Shown: positions 1-7,003 of the stretch, in pieces
How the letters are laid out: every line of letters starts with the position of its first letter
Position numbering within the stretch: position 1 is the first letter of the stretch
Assembly (NCBI GenBank): GCA_027577415.1
Contig: JANBQS010000761.1
Coordinates: 1 to 12,408, forward strand
DNA from: Coemansia sp. RSA 922
Lineage: Eukaryota > Kickxellomycota > Kickxellomycetes > Kickxellales > Kickxellaceae
Length of the DNA: 12,408 nucleotides
Direction of reading: 5' to 3'
Translations under genes and position numbers: made by a program
Notes under the pieces: model-generated
What the model was told of the DNA's origin: nothing
What the model saw: only the letters and a program-made list of their open reading frames with translations
Database searches by the model: none

Positions 1-231
1 ATCGATCAAGTCAGAGAGCTTTAGTGTCACTCGGTAGTAGCAGTTCACGTGGTTTTTCACTAGTTGTCCAATGTCAGCACTGTCGGGCGCAATTATCGTG
101 CATCGGTAGTTGAACGCGTGAGTTTTGATACACTTTAGGTGTTCTTTCTTTTTCGAGGAGAGCGATGATAGCGTGACGAAGAGCTTGCTTTTGCTGTGGC
201 GCTCCCTGGGAAGCAGTACATGGCTGCTCAT
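1..231 (-). CDS. 5' part of an unrecognised protein, cut by the window edge
   Basis: An ATG at 229-231 opens a frame that runs 77 codons without a stop to base 1, so only the N-terminus is present. The start has A at -3 and a CT-rich leader (about 243-280 read on the minus strand), like the other genes here. The peptide begins MSSHVLLPRERHSKSK and has a Ser/Lys/Arg-rich first 30 residues, then a stretch with two cysteines and several aromatic residues ending near YYRVTLKLSDLID. There is no signal peptide or membrane segment. It does not resemble the F-box-like paralogs next to it. I do not recognise a family. It shares the strand of the array, and its promoter must fit in the 173-bp gap to the stop of paralog A. 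Main doubt: 77 open codons could still arise by chance, and an intron could lie within it. Confidence 0.5.
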   Translation of the reverse strand, partial: MSSHVLLPRERHSKSKLFVTLSSLSSKKKEHLKCIKTHAFNYRCTIIAPDSADIGQLVKNHVNCYYRVTLKLSDLID

Positions 232-404
232 TGTCAAACTATGGTGGACGTCTTGTAGGAATGAATAAAAGAGAAAAGATATATTGTTTGTATGTGAAGT
301 ATAAAATTTTTTGAAAAAAAAGCAATACTGATTTGTAGTTGCCAAATGTGTATGGGGTGCGAGACCTCGTAACCACAAATCACTACCTCTTCCGATTCAG
401 GTTC

Positions 405-2093
405 CTACTGTTCAGGAATATTGGTAGATCTATCGAAAAGTTGGTTTAGTCGCAAGGCATATTTGCTATACGGAAGCTTACCCATTGCTTCAAAAATTCT
501 AAGACCGGAAATAGACTGTTTTTCAAACATACCATTGCAAAAACTTGGACACACCAGTGCCAAAAGCATAACATAAGTTGCAATTTCTTCATCTCTGTTC
601 ATATAATAGGCTGCCACACCCCACTCTTTTAAGCTATTTCCTATATTACCATATGTGGAAACTATGTAGTCAGGTAAGTCATCAGCATCAATGTGATCAA
701 GCTCTAATCCCAGGCCATTAACACCACATATAATATATGTTATTGCTGGTAGTGCCTTCAGCAAACAGAGTACATTGAAAATCGTCAGTTTGCCAAAGCA
801 TGATTCAAAACGTTTAATATTCTTAAATGTGCGCTCACCAAGTAGTGTTGGTATTGGCATTCTGGTCAATATTGCTGTCGCCAATGTTAACTCTGTAGTA
901 GAGCCCATCAAATTTCCCATCAACTTGCTTAAACTGCCTTCTGGTATACTAGATATATCCCTATTGGCGTAGTTTTCAAGAACAACTACTTTTCGCAAGT
1001 TTTTGTATTTTCTTTCAAACACTTGACAACTATTTAGCATTGCCACCGTATCTCTGTCTATGCCTAGTTCTACATATGTCAGTGTGTCATTGTTGCCTCT
1101 AAACAAAACATCATCAGCAAATGGATAGTTTCGGTCAATAGTCAACCGTTTCAATATTGGAAAAGGTACTATCTTTGAGTCCTTCTTTGCTACCCTTCTG
1201 TCTGGAGAACTAGAATCACTATAATGCATTAGCAGATACTGCAGATTTGGATAGACCACGTCTTTGCCATTTACATCATACAGTAGCGTGTTAGCATTGC
1301 GTATTCCAATATCAAGATGTTTAAGAGTACTGGCCGACTTTAGCACTAGACTTGTGTGCAAAGCAGGTGAATTCAAGCAACACAGTTTAAGAAAAGAAAG
1401 CTGCGGAATGCGATCAATGGTTGCTTGATGCCTAAGGTGAACCTCTACCAAGTTAAGCATTGTACGTTTAGTATTTCTACATAGTAACTCAACAAATTGC
1501 CCAAATACATCCTCACCCATCCCTTTCAAGATCTCTCTGTCAACTCCTCCTATTTGATCGTTCTCATGAGAACACAATAGCTTTGTCAACTTTGCTGAAG
1601 GAGTCAACAACTGTATCAATTGCGCAAATTCGAGAGCATTTGTAGTGGCAGTGTCTTTAGAAACCGCGGGCTCAACTTCATAGTCAGTAATTCTGATAAC
1701 TACTATATAAACAAATGGCAAGGCCGTAACAGCTCCCATGTACTCTGAGAAAAGCTTGTGAGCAGTGCCGTTCACAATACTAGACACGGAGACTCTGACA
1801 TGAAGCTCCTTAGCCAAAATTGCAGCATTGTGTGGTAGCCCATTCACCTTCACCCAACTTGGATGCCTAAGCTTCACCTCATTAGATTTGGCTTTGATTT
1901 TAATGTCGAGCTTTCGCCACAGATACTCAAGCGCTGTAAGTCTCCAAGTGGAGCACACAAGCAGCACCTCATTTAAACAATACATATTGTGATAAAGTTC
2001 ACCAAAACTTGTTCTCTTCTCTCTAACCACATACTTTAAAATTAATTTCAAAATGTCCACATGGAGTTTCTGAGCTAATGAGACAGTGGGCAT
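405..2093 (-). CDS. F-box-like/LRR-like protein, paralog A
   Basis: This intact 562-residue member is the best reference copy of the array. Residues about 9-66 fit an F-box-like helix set: LHVDILKLILKYVV, then LLVCSTWRLTALEYLWRKL. A linker (67-95) includes SW and GLPHNA. The body carries irregular leucine-rich segments (STLKHLDIGI, YPNLQYLLM, FPILKRLTI, TLTYVELG). The signature YPFADDVLFRGN ends at residue 334. The C-terminal part has LLKALP (443-448), LALVCPSF (511-518) and YSKYA (542-546). F-box proteins normally bind Skp1 and present a substrate to an SCF ubiquitin ligase; the LRR-like part would be the substrate face. That role is inferred. The start chosen is the first ATG (A at -3), which matches the short leaders of the other copies before the F-box. 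The closest relative is paralog B. No transmembrane segment or signal peptide is seen. Confidence 0.9.
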   Translation of the reverse strand: MPTVSLAQKLHVDILKLILKYVVREKRTSFGELYHNMYCLNEVLLVCSTWRLTALEYLWRKLDIKIKAKSNEVKLRHPSWVKVNGLPHNAAILAKELHVRVSVSSIVNGTAHKLFSEYMGAVTALPFVYIVVIRITDYEVEPAVSKDTATTNALEFAQLIQLLTPSAKLTKLLCSHENDQIGGVDREILKGMGEDVFGQFVELLCRNTKRTMLNLVEVHLRHQATIDRIPQLSFLKLCCLNSPALHTSLVLKSASTLKHLDIGIRNANTLLYDVNGKDVVYPNLQYLLMHYSDSSSPDRRVAKKDSKIVPFPILKRLTIDRNYPFADDVLFRGNNDTLTYVELGIDRDTVAMLNSCQVFERKYKNLRKVVVLENYANRDISSIPEGSLSKLMGNLMGSTTELTLATAILTRMPIPTLLGERTFKNIKRFESCFGKLTIFNVLCLLKALPAITYIICGVNGLGLELDHIDADDLPDYIVSTYGNIGNSLKEWGVAAYYMNRDEEIATYVMLLALVCPSFCNGMFEKQSISGLRIFEAMGKLPYSKYALRLNQLFDRSTNIPEQ

Positions 2094-2149
2094 AATTGGC
2101 TAGACAAATAATGGATAGAAAAATGGCTTGCAAAATAAATATAGATGGT

Positions 2150-2168
2150 AATGGAGGAGAGAGAGGCT
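2150..2168 (-). promoter_or_regulatory. pyrimidine tract upstream of paralog A
   Basis: Read on the minus strand this is a CT-rich stretch (CCTCTCTCTCCTCC core) about 60-75 bp upstream of the ATG at 2093. Similar tracts precede the other genes of the window. In fungi, pyrimidine-rich stretches often mark core promoters near transcription starts; the function here is inferred. Confidence 0.35.
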
Positions 2169-2761
2169 CTTCAGCAGCTGGGGGTTCTCCTTGTGAGGCT
2201 GTTTTTTTGAAAGCTTTGAAGCACAAAGCTGTGGCCACCAAGCGTCATGATTACATCATTTACTTGATTTGGCAACGCTCTGCTTTAAAAATTAGTGCAA
2301 TGTGGTTCAAGCCTCAGCATTATTTGCTGTGTTTTTTGGGATATCACCTTGGATGATGGGGGCTAGGTTTTATTTCATGCGCCCTCCAGTTCCATTATAA
2401 TGCAAATCTGGTACCCTTCCCTTACTCTTTCCTTCAGTTTTTTTTTGTGTTTCCTGCATGCTCTTTTTTTGTTCTCCTATATACTAAAAAACAATCTTAT
2501 TTCCACCACGATGAATCCCAGACTTTAAGGCAGGGTCTACATGAGCTAACTCAGGCCCTGTGCGAGTTGGCTAGGAGGCCGCACTAATGCTCTTTAAGAC
2601 CGATGTACACAGCTATAGGCGTGCTGTCAATTTCAATACAAAAACTAACGTACTGGCCTTGAGCGTGGTGTGGATGTGTGTTATTGTAATGATATTGTAG
2701 TAAAAAAAAATAATCCAAAAAAAGATGTACAGCTGCTTTTCTAGCTGGCTGCATTGGCCAA

Positions 2762-2767
2762 TTTATT
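2762..2767 (-). terminator. putative poly(A) signal of paralog B
   Basis: AATAAA on the minus strand (TTTATT on plus) lies about 100 nt downstream of the stop at 2865, inside an AT-rich stretch. Position and sequence suit a 3'-end processing signal. The hexamer is common in AT-rich DNA, so support is modest. Confidence 0.35.
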
Positions 2768-2864
2768 TAATTGACAGCTCAAATTCTGCCCTATCTATAC
2801 TTGTTCTTTCCATTATATAAATGATGCACATGTTATGAAACAAAAAACGATGACACTACCACTT

Positions 2865-4561
2865 CTACCCAGTGTTGTCCATATTATAAGCAGCATTGAC
2901 CAGTCTACCGAGCTGAGGGGCGTATTTGCTATAAGGACCACTTTGAAGTGCTGCAGAGATTCTGGCATTGTAATCAAACATAATATTTGAGTTTACTTCC
3001 ACTCTGCGAAACTTAGTACATACAAGCGCCAGAAGCAAAATGCAATCAATTACCACATCATTGGGACATGGTTGAAAAGTCACACGCCAAGTTTGCATGT
3101 TTTTTCCGACATTATCATGCGTAGACACAATGTAGTCAAGCCTTTCTTCTTTATTGGAAATAAGCTCAAACTCTGGGCCAAGTTCACGTATACCACCTAC
3201 AAGTGTTGTCAGAGCAGATAGTGCTTTCAGCAAACGCAGTACTGTATATAATGACGGTGTAACTAATTTTAAATTAAGCACTTGGACGTACTTAAAACCA
3301 TGCTCAAGGTGTGCTACTGTTACCAGAATATTCGCTACCCGCGATGTATGTATTGTTAGATGCTGAGCAGAACTCGTTAGGTTGCTTAGTAGTTTGCTCA
3401 AAGCTATCACTGCTTCACGAGTAATGATAGAGTTGTAAGAATTTCGACCTAAAGTTACATGCCGTAGGACCTTGTTCTTGTTTTCAAAAACGCGCATCGT
3501 GTTTAGCATTTCTATTGTGTCTGATTCAAAGGAGAAGTCCAGATACTCCAATGTGGCACTGTTGCCACGAAATAGTGCATCATCAGCAAATGGATACAAT
3601 CCCATCTGTAAACTCCTCAGCACAGGGAGTGGAGGAAGTTTTAATGTCATTTTCTGTGCATTGGGGTAGATTCTAGTATGCCAAGACATTCTTAGATGTT
3701 GCAAATTCGGGTAAACAACATCACCGCCATTTGTATCTTTAAACAGTCTGCTCACATCATCTAGTCTTATGTCTAGATACCGAAGCGTACTAGCGGACTT
3801 TGTCGCTAGGCTTGCATGAATGACTGGCAATGTCAAGTGGTTCAGTTCGAGCCTAGAAAGCAGTGGTAAACTGTCAATAGTTGACTTGAGTTTGGGGTTA
3901 ATGTCACCCAAGTCTAGCAATACATACTTTGCATTACTGTATAGCGCCTTTGCTAATATTCCAAATAGCTCCTCATCCAATACTCCAACTATAGCTGGGT
4001 CACGTTCGCCAAGGCAAGCAAGTATGCTAGCACAGGTTACGTTTGTCATGGTTGCATTCGGCGTCAATGACTTCAGTAGCTTGGCAAATTGAAGGATATT
4101 GGCAATGGCACTTTCTTTTGAGCCTTCATACTCACTGTTGTAGTCGTTGATTATCACAACTAGCTCGTAAACCATAGGTAAAGCAGTCGTGTCTCCCATG
4201 TACTCTGTCAATAGTGTGTGAGCTGTACCGCTAACAATTCCAGCCATAGGGAAGCTCACATGTAGTTTCTTAACCAAATTTGAAGCATTGTGCGGCAGTC
4301 CTTTCTCTTTGAGCCACTGGGTCCCAAAGTATATACCTTATTTGAAGTTCTTTCCATGGTAAGCACAAGCCTTCTCCACAGACACTCAAGAGCAACATGT
4401 CGCCAAGTGGCACATAAGGATAATAGAGCTTTTAAATTCTCTGACGGAAAGCTATCACCCCCCCCCCAAAAAACTGTCCTTGTTTCGTTTACTAAATGCC
4501 TAATAATTTCACGCACAACTTCGCAGGGAAGAGATTGAGCTGGCGAAACAAGGCTGGGCAT
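2865..4561 (-). CDS. F-box-like/LRR-like protein, paralog B, with one frame break at codon 80
   Basis: Two overlapping open frames together make one family member. The 5' part starts at 4561 (MPSLVSPAQSLPCEVV, A at -3) and gives the F-box-like segment: LPCEVVREIIRHLV, then LLSLCATWRHVALECLWRRL at residues 46-65. The 3' part runs in another frame from near 4337 to the TAG at 2865. It contains the linker GLPHNA, the LRR-like body, ADDALFRGN (D327 to N334 in unified numbering), LLKALS and LLLALVC. One missing base restores a 565-residue product that aligns to paralog A without gaps around the break; the D-D-x-L-F-R-G-N motif falls at exactly the same residue numbers. An upstream ATG at 4732 would add 57 residues not found in other members, so it is rejected. 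The copy may be a recent pseudogene, a sequencing error, or expressed through splicing or recoding. It would otherwise have the same adaptor role as paralog A. Confidence 0.8.
4269..4336 (-). other. candidate 68-nt GT-AG intron bridging the frames of paralog B
   Basis: Minus-strand AAG|GTATAT at 4336 and TTAAG| ending at 4269 delimit 68 nt. Removal joins AAG (Lys75 of the 5' frame) to AAA CTA CAT (Lys-Leu-His of the 3' frame) at phase 0, so splicing would give one open product. Length and donor are typical of fungal introns. Against it: there is no clear CTNAY branch site near the acceptor, and the removed segment encodes residues conserved as exon in paralog A (a Trp and GLPHNA). Confidence 0.3.
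4322..4328 (-). other. frame-break point in paralog B at heptamer T-TTG-GGA
   Basis: In the upstream frame the codons are ACT TTG GGA CCC. In the conserved downstream frame they are TTT GGG ACC CAG TGG. The change is therefore -1, equal to one missing base. The seven bases TTTGGGA fit the X-XXY-YYZ pattern in the correct phase, but Y is G, whereas efficient eukaryotic -1 sites use A or T there. The stops that bound the break are at 4256-4258 (upstream frame) and 4338-4340 (downstream frame). Confidence 0.7.
4458..4473 (-). repeat. G10 run next to T6 inside the F-box coding region of paralog B
   Basis: On the plus strand there are ten C (4458-4467) followed by six A (4468-4473). On the coding strand this reads T6-G10 and encodes the FWGGG stretch (residues 31-35). 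The frame is open and family-like on both sides at the present length. No other copy of the array has this tract at the matching place. Long mononucleotide runs in coding DNA are prone to slippage. Confidence 0.9.
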
Positions 4562-4611
4562 GGTAGACAAATGAAAGCAATTGGTTGGCAGATAATTGAT
4601 AATTGGATATT

Positions 4612-4651
4612 TTGGAGAGAAAAATAGTTGGAGAAAAGAGAGAGAGAAAGT
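4612..4651 (-). promoter_or_regulatory. pyrimidine tract upstream of paralog B
   Basis: On the minus strand this is a CTTTCTCTCTCTCTTTTCTCC-like stretch about 50-90 bp before the ATG at 4561. It is the longest such tract in the array and includes a (CT)n microsatellite. A core-promoter role is inferred from position and from similar tracts at the other genes. Confidence 0.4.
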
Positions 4652-4741
4652 AATTCTCTGGGCAGTGAAGGCGGCCATTGTGTCTTCTAAAATGACTGCT
4701 TCACCCTTTTTGTCCATTTCTTTTTCTTTCAAGCAAGAGGC

Positions 4742-4764
4742 CCTTTCTACTTTTACTAGAAAGG
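4742..4764. repeat. inverted repeat CCTTTCTA-7 nt-TAGAAAGG
   Basis: Perfect 8-bp arms (4742-4749 and 4757-4764) flank a 7-nt spacer. A second, overlapping pair GCCCTTT (4740-4746) / AAAGGGC (4768-4774) encloses it. It lies about 180-200 bp upstream of paralog B and 115 bp beyond the putative poly(A) signal distance of paralog C is not exceeded. It could be an operator-like binding site or a chance palindrome. Confidence 0.5.
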
Positions 4765-4809
4765 ATTAAAGGGCAGCAACGGCCAAGTAACATGCTTGAT
4801 CCACAAATG

Positions 4810-4815
4810 TTTATT
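4810..4815 (-). terminator. putative poly(A) signal of paralog C
   Basis: Minus-strand AATAAA lies about 117 nt downstream of the stop at 4932. The position is plausible for 3'-end formation. The hexamer alone is weak evidence. Confidence 0.3.
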
Positions 4816-4931
4816 CAATGATCCTTCAAAGAAGAGCCAAAAAAAGAGTCTGAGAAAGGCAGAGACGCATTATGCTGATGGTGTAAAAAAATATGGTACT
4901 AGATATTTGTAATAAAGACAACAATACCTAG

Positions 4932-6623
4932 TTAATATAAAGGACACTTTTTATCTGCGGAATAAATAGTCTGGCGCTCCCAAAGCAGCAGCCGCTGTAA
5001 TCGCTGCTCATGTTGGTTGAATGGAGGTGTGGCAATGCGATCTCTCACACACACTTCATAGGCCTCGACCTGGCCACTTGGTATATCAACACGGTCGAGG
5101 CTGGGACATAGCAATGCCAACAACATTGTACACTCGGCTGCCTCTTCCATTGGCTGGGAACGCACTCCAATCCCCCAGAGTCTGAGTCTCCTACCCATTG
5201 GTGCGTGGCTATTACACAATGTCTCGATGAGTTGGACCTTAGGAACGCCAGCTAGATGCGAGTCCAGCTTTGGGAGACCAGTGCGCAGATCCGAGAGCAA
5301 TGGGAGCGACTTTATCAACGAGATTATGTCCAGAAGTGAGAAGCGTAGCCCGTTCAATGTCAAAATCTGTAGGGACTGTTGTTCGCCAAGGTTTTGAAGT
5401 AAACTCGGGATGTTTTGGTCGTGTGACACACCATCGATTACTCTTACACTAACGTTAGTTCCGATACCGAGAACAAACCTCAAGAACTCAGCGTTGGCAG
5501 CAACAGGGTTAGCTGAGAAACCGGAGTGTCCGGGAGTCACGACATACCGGAGCTTCGGATGGCTAAATTGCGTAAACACCTTGCGCTCCCTAAGAATTAT
5601 AGATGTGCTTGTATGTATATGCATTCGCAGGTACTCGAGCGTCTCTTCGTTGCCTCTAAACAGTGTGTCGTCGCCAAATGGATACTCGTTCCTAATGGAA
5701 AGGTGCCGAAGCGCAGGGAATGCTACAAAAGTTCCAAGTACTGGCCGCTGTAGCATTGTCAAGTCATTGTCCAAAATCAACTTTTGCAGGCGAGAATACA
5801 CTACGCAAATGCCGTCATCGCCCCGAATAAGTCTGGAGAGATCCAAATACTCCTCGTACTTGTGAACATTAGACCATAGTCTAAGGGACTGAAGCATCGG
5901 AGCACACTGCCGTGCCAGCTGGAAACACTGCTCCCTACCCGTGTCAAGCGCGTAGTCGATATGTGTTAGATGGCAAGTTCCGTCAAAGTCCAGAGCCACA
6001 GGCGGTCTATAGCCTACAAAAGAGTTTTTGAAGCGGCTCGAATGCTGGAGAATCTGATTGACCATACTGCCAAAGTAGCCCACGGTGTTCTCAGGCCAGT
6101 TGCTATGTGTAAGGGCCGCCAAGTTAAATTCGTGGGCTCCAGGCGCCATCTGTCGAAGTCTCTGCACAAAAGCGGCAATGTTGTCGTGCGCAATTGACGC
6201 GTATTCGTCGATGTCCACCATTTGAATCATGTTGCAGGTGAGCGATACACGTCGTACCAGTGGAAATACACAGTCATTGTAAGGTGCACGCGATAGTATC
6301 TCCAGAACCTTGCCCGAGTATATGCATTCCAGCTCTACGTGAATACTCAGGTTCTTGGCTAGGTCGTACGACGGACAGCCACTATAATGGCGGCAGAGAA
6401 CCCAGGGACACTGCTTGGTATCGACAATTGCGCCCGCCTCGCATGTGGGGTCAGAAAGCTTTAGCTCATAGCTTTGGCTATAGAGCGAGTAAATGACAGT
6501 TCGGAAGTTGTCGCACACCCAAAGCAGTTGCTGGTGTTTCACCTTGTCCGAGACGTGGATAAACTGGACAATGAGCCTGACGATGTGAGCTGGTAAAAGC
6601 TGGAATATCGATGGAAAAGTCAT
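4932..6623 (-). CDS. F-box-like/LRR-like protein, paralog C
   Basis: This is an intact 563-residue member. The start at 6623 (MTFPSIFQLLPAHIVRLIV, A at -3) is preferred over the ATG at 6698, because the extra 25 residues are hydrophobic, Cys/Phe-rich and lie over the pyrimidine leader shared by the other genes. The F-box-like part is LLPAHIVRLIVQFI followed by LLWVCDNFRTVIYSLY; the Trp and Cys are kept, but the second half is degenerate. Next come a linker with a CRHYSGC stretch and the LRR-like body (SLRLWSNV, YSRLQKLIL, FPALRHLSI, TLEYLRMHI). EYPFGDDTLFRGN places the core motif at residues 318-325. LIKSLPLLSDL and MLLALLCPSLDRVDI follow. It pairs with paralog D (shared IYSGK and SLPLL segments, same motif position) rather than with A or B. 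An SCF adaptor role is inferred from layout only. Confidence 0.88.
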   Translation of the reverse strand: MTFPSIFQLLPAHIVRLIVQFIHVSDKVKHQQLLWVCDNFRTVIYSLYSQSYELKLSDPTCEAGAIVDTKQCPWVLCRHYSGCPSYDLAKNLSIHVELECIYSGKVLEILSRAPYNDCVFPLVRRVSLTCNMIQMVDIDEYASIAHDNIAAFVQRLRQMAPGAHEFNLAALTHSNWPENTVGYFGSMVNQILQHSSRFKNSFVGYRPPVALDFDGTCHLTHIDYALDTGREQCFQLARQCAPMLQSLRLWSNVHKYEEYLDLSRLIRGDDGICVVYSRLQKLILDNDLTMLQRPVLGTFVAFPALRHLSIRNEYPFGDDTLFRGNEETLEYLRMHIHTSTSIILRERKVFTQFSHPKLRYVVTPGHSGFSANPVAANAEFLRFVLGIGTNVSVRVIDGVSHDQNIPSLLQNLGEQQSLQILTLNGLRFSLLDIISLIKSLPLLSDLRTGLPKLDSHLAGVPKVQLIETLCNSHAPMGRRLRLWGIGVRSQPMEEAAECTMLLALLCPSLDRVDIPSGQVEAYEVCVRDRIATPPFNQHEQRLQRLLLWERQTIYSADKKCPLY

Positions 6624-7003
6624 TCTGATACAATATGTAAATAAATGACAAGAGAGAAAGAAACAAAGAAATAAACGGTCGGATTGCACATCATGCAAAG
6701 GCAGTAAAACGCCATTGCATGCATGCTGATTTCCAGCCTGATTTCGTCAGCAATTTTATGGGGGTAAAGAAGCTGATATTCAACATGTCGGATATGTTAA
6801 AGTATATAGGAAGCGAACTAGGACTTGAAAAGTCTCGTTTTATTTACGAAGACTGTTGTTTCTCCGCTCAGATGTGATCCGGGGCTACGCCACACACCAT
6901 TGTCAGCGGGACTGCTGCTGCAGTTCTAACATGCTCCTTATTTGACCTGGCAACTGGTGTGATATTGAATGAATACTAGAAATGTGGTGCTATTGACACC
7001 AAT
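6624..7003. other. 380-bp intergenic region between paralogs C and D
   Basis: It carries the promoter side of paralog C (purine tract on plus at 6648-6674) and the 3' flank of paralog D. There is a short GCATGC-rich palindromic stretch around 6716-6726 and a minus-strand AATAAA at 6839-6844, about 160 nt after the stop of D. I see no gene or RNA gene. Confidence 0.6.
6648..6674 (-). promoter_or_regulatory. pyrimidine tract upstream of paralog C
   Basis: On the minus strand this is a T/C-rich stretch 25-50 bp before the ATG at 6623. It is similar in composition and position to the tracts at the other paralogs. A core-promoter or leader role is inferred. Confidence 0.35.

Larger units (their letters stand above)
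2094..2864. other. 771-bp intergenic region between paralogs A and B
   Basis: It holds the promoter side of paralog A (near 2094-2300) and the 3' flank of paralog B (near 2760-2864). A coding-strand pyrimidine tract lies at about 2150-2168. T-rich runs occur at 2438-2446 and 2465-2471 and A-rich runs at 2702-2722. I find no tRNA, no repeat array and no convincing gene. A plus-strand 86-codon frame at 2096-2356 starts three bases from the start of A and has no recognisable character, so it is not annotated. Confidence 0.6.
4562..4931. other. 370-bp intergenic region between paralogs B and C
   Basis: It carries the promoter side of paralog B and the 3' flank of paralog C. Visible elements are a purine tract (4612-4651, CT-rich on the coding strand), a perfect 8-bp inverted repeat at 4742-4764 and a minus-strand AATAAA at 4810-4815. 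I see no gene in it. Confidence 0.6.

Noticed and set aside
2094..2241. Minus-strand 72-codon frame overlapping the start of paralog A
   Set aside because: It overlaps the conserved F-box coding region in a different frame and reads through the AT-rich leader. It is a shadow frame.
2096..2356. 86-codon plus-strand frame starting next to paralog A
   Set aside because: It overlies the promoter side of A, has no family character and ends in low-complexity T-rich DNA. It is probably chance.
2280..2620. tRNA-like T-loop words (GGTTCAAG) and short complementary segments
   Set aside because: No pairing arms at the required spacing; no cloverleaf can be drawn.
4562..4732. N-terminal extension of paralog B (57 residues)
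   Set aside because: It is not present in A, C, D or E and is encoded by leader sequence with a CT microsatellite. The start at 4561 fits the family.
5410..5865. Long plus-strand frame (151 codons) antisense to paralog C
   Set aside because: It mirrors the conserved LRR-like coding region on the other strand and has no independent features.
6624..6698. N-terminal extension of paralog C with a signal-peptide-like hydrophobic stretch
   Set aside because: The 25 extra residues come from the pyrimidine-rich leader that precedes every copy. The internal ATG at 6623 matches the family start.
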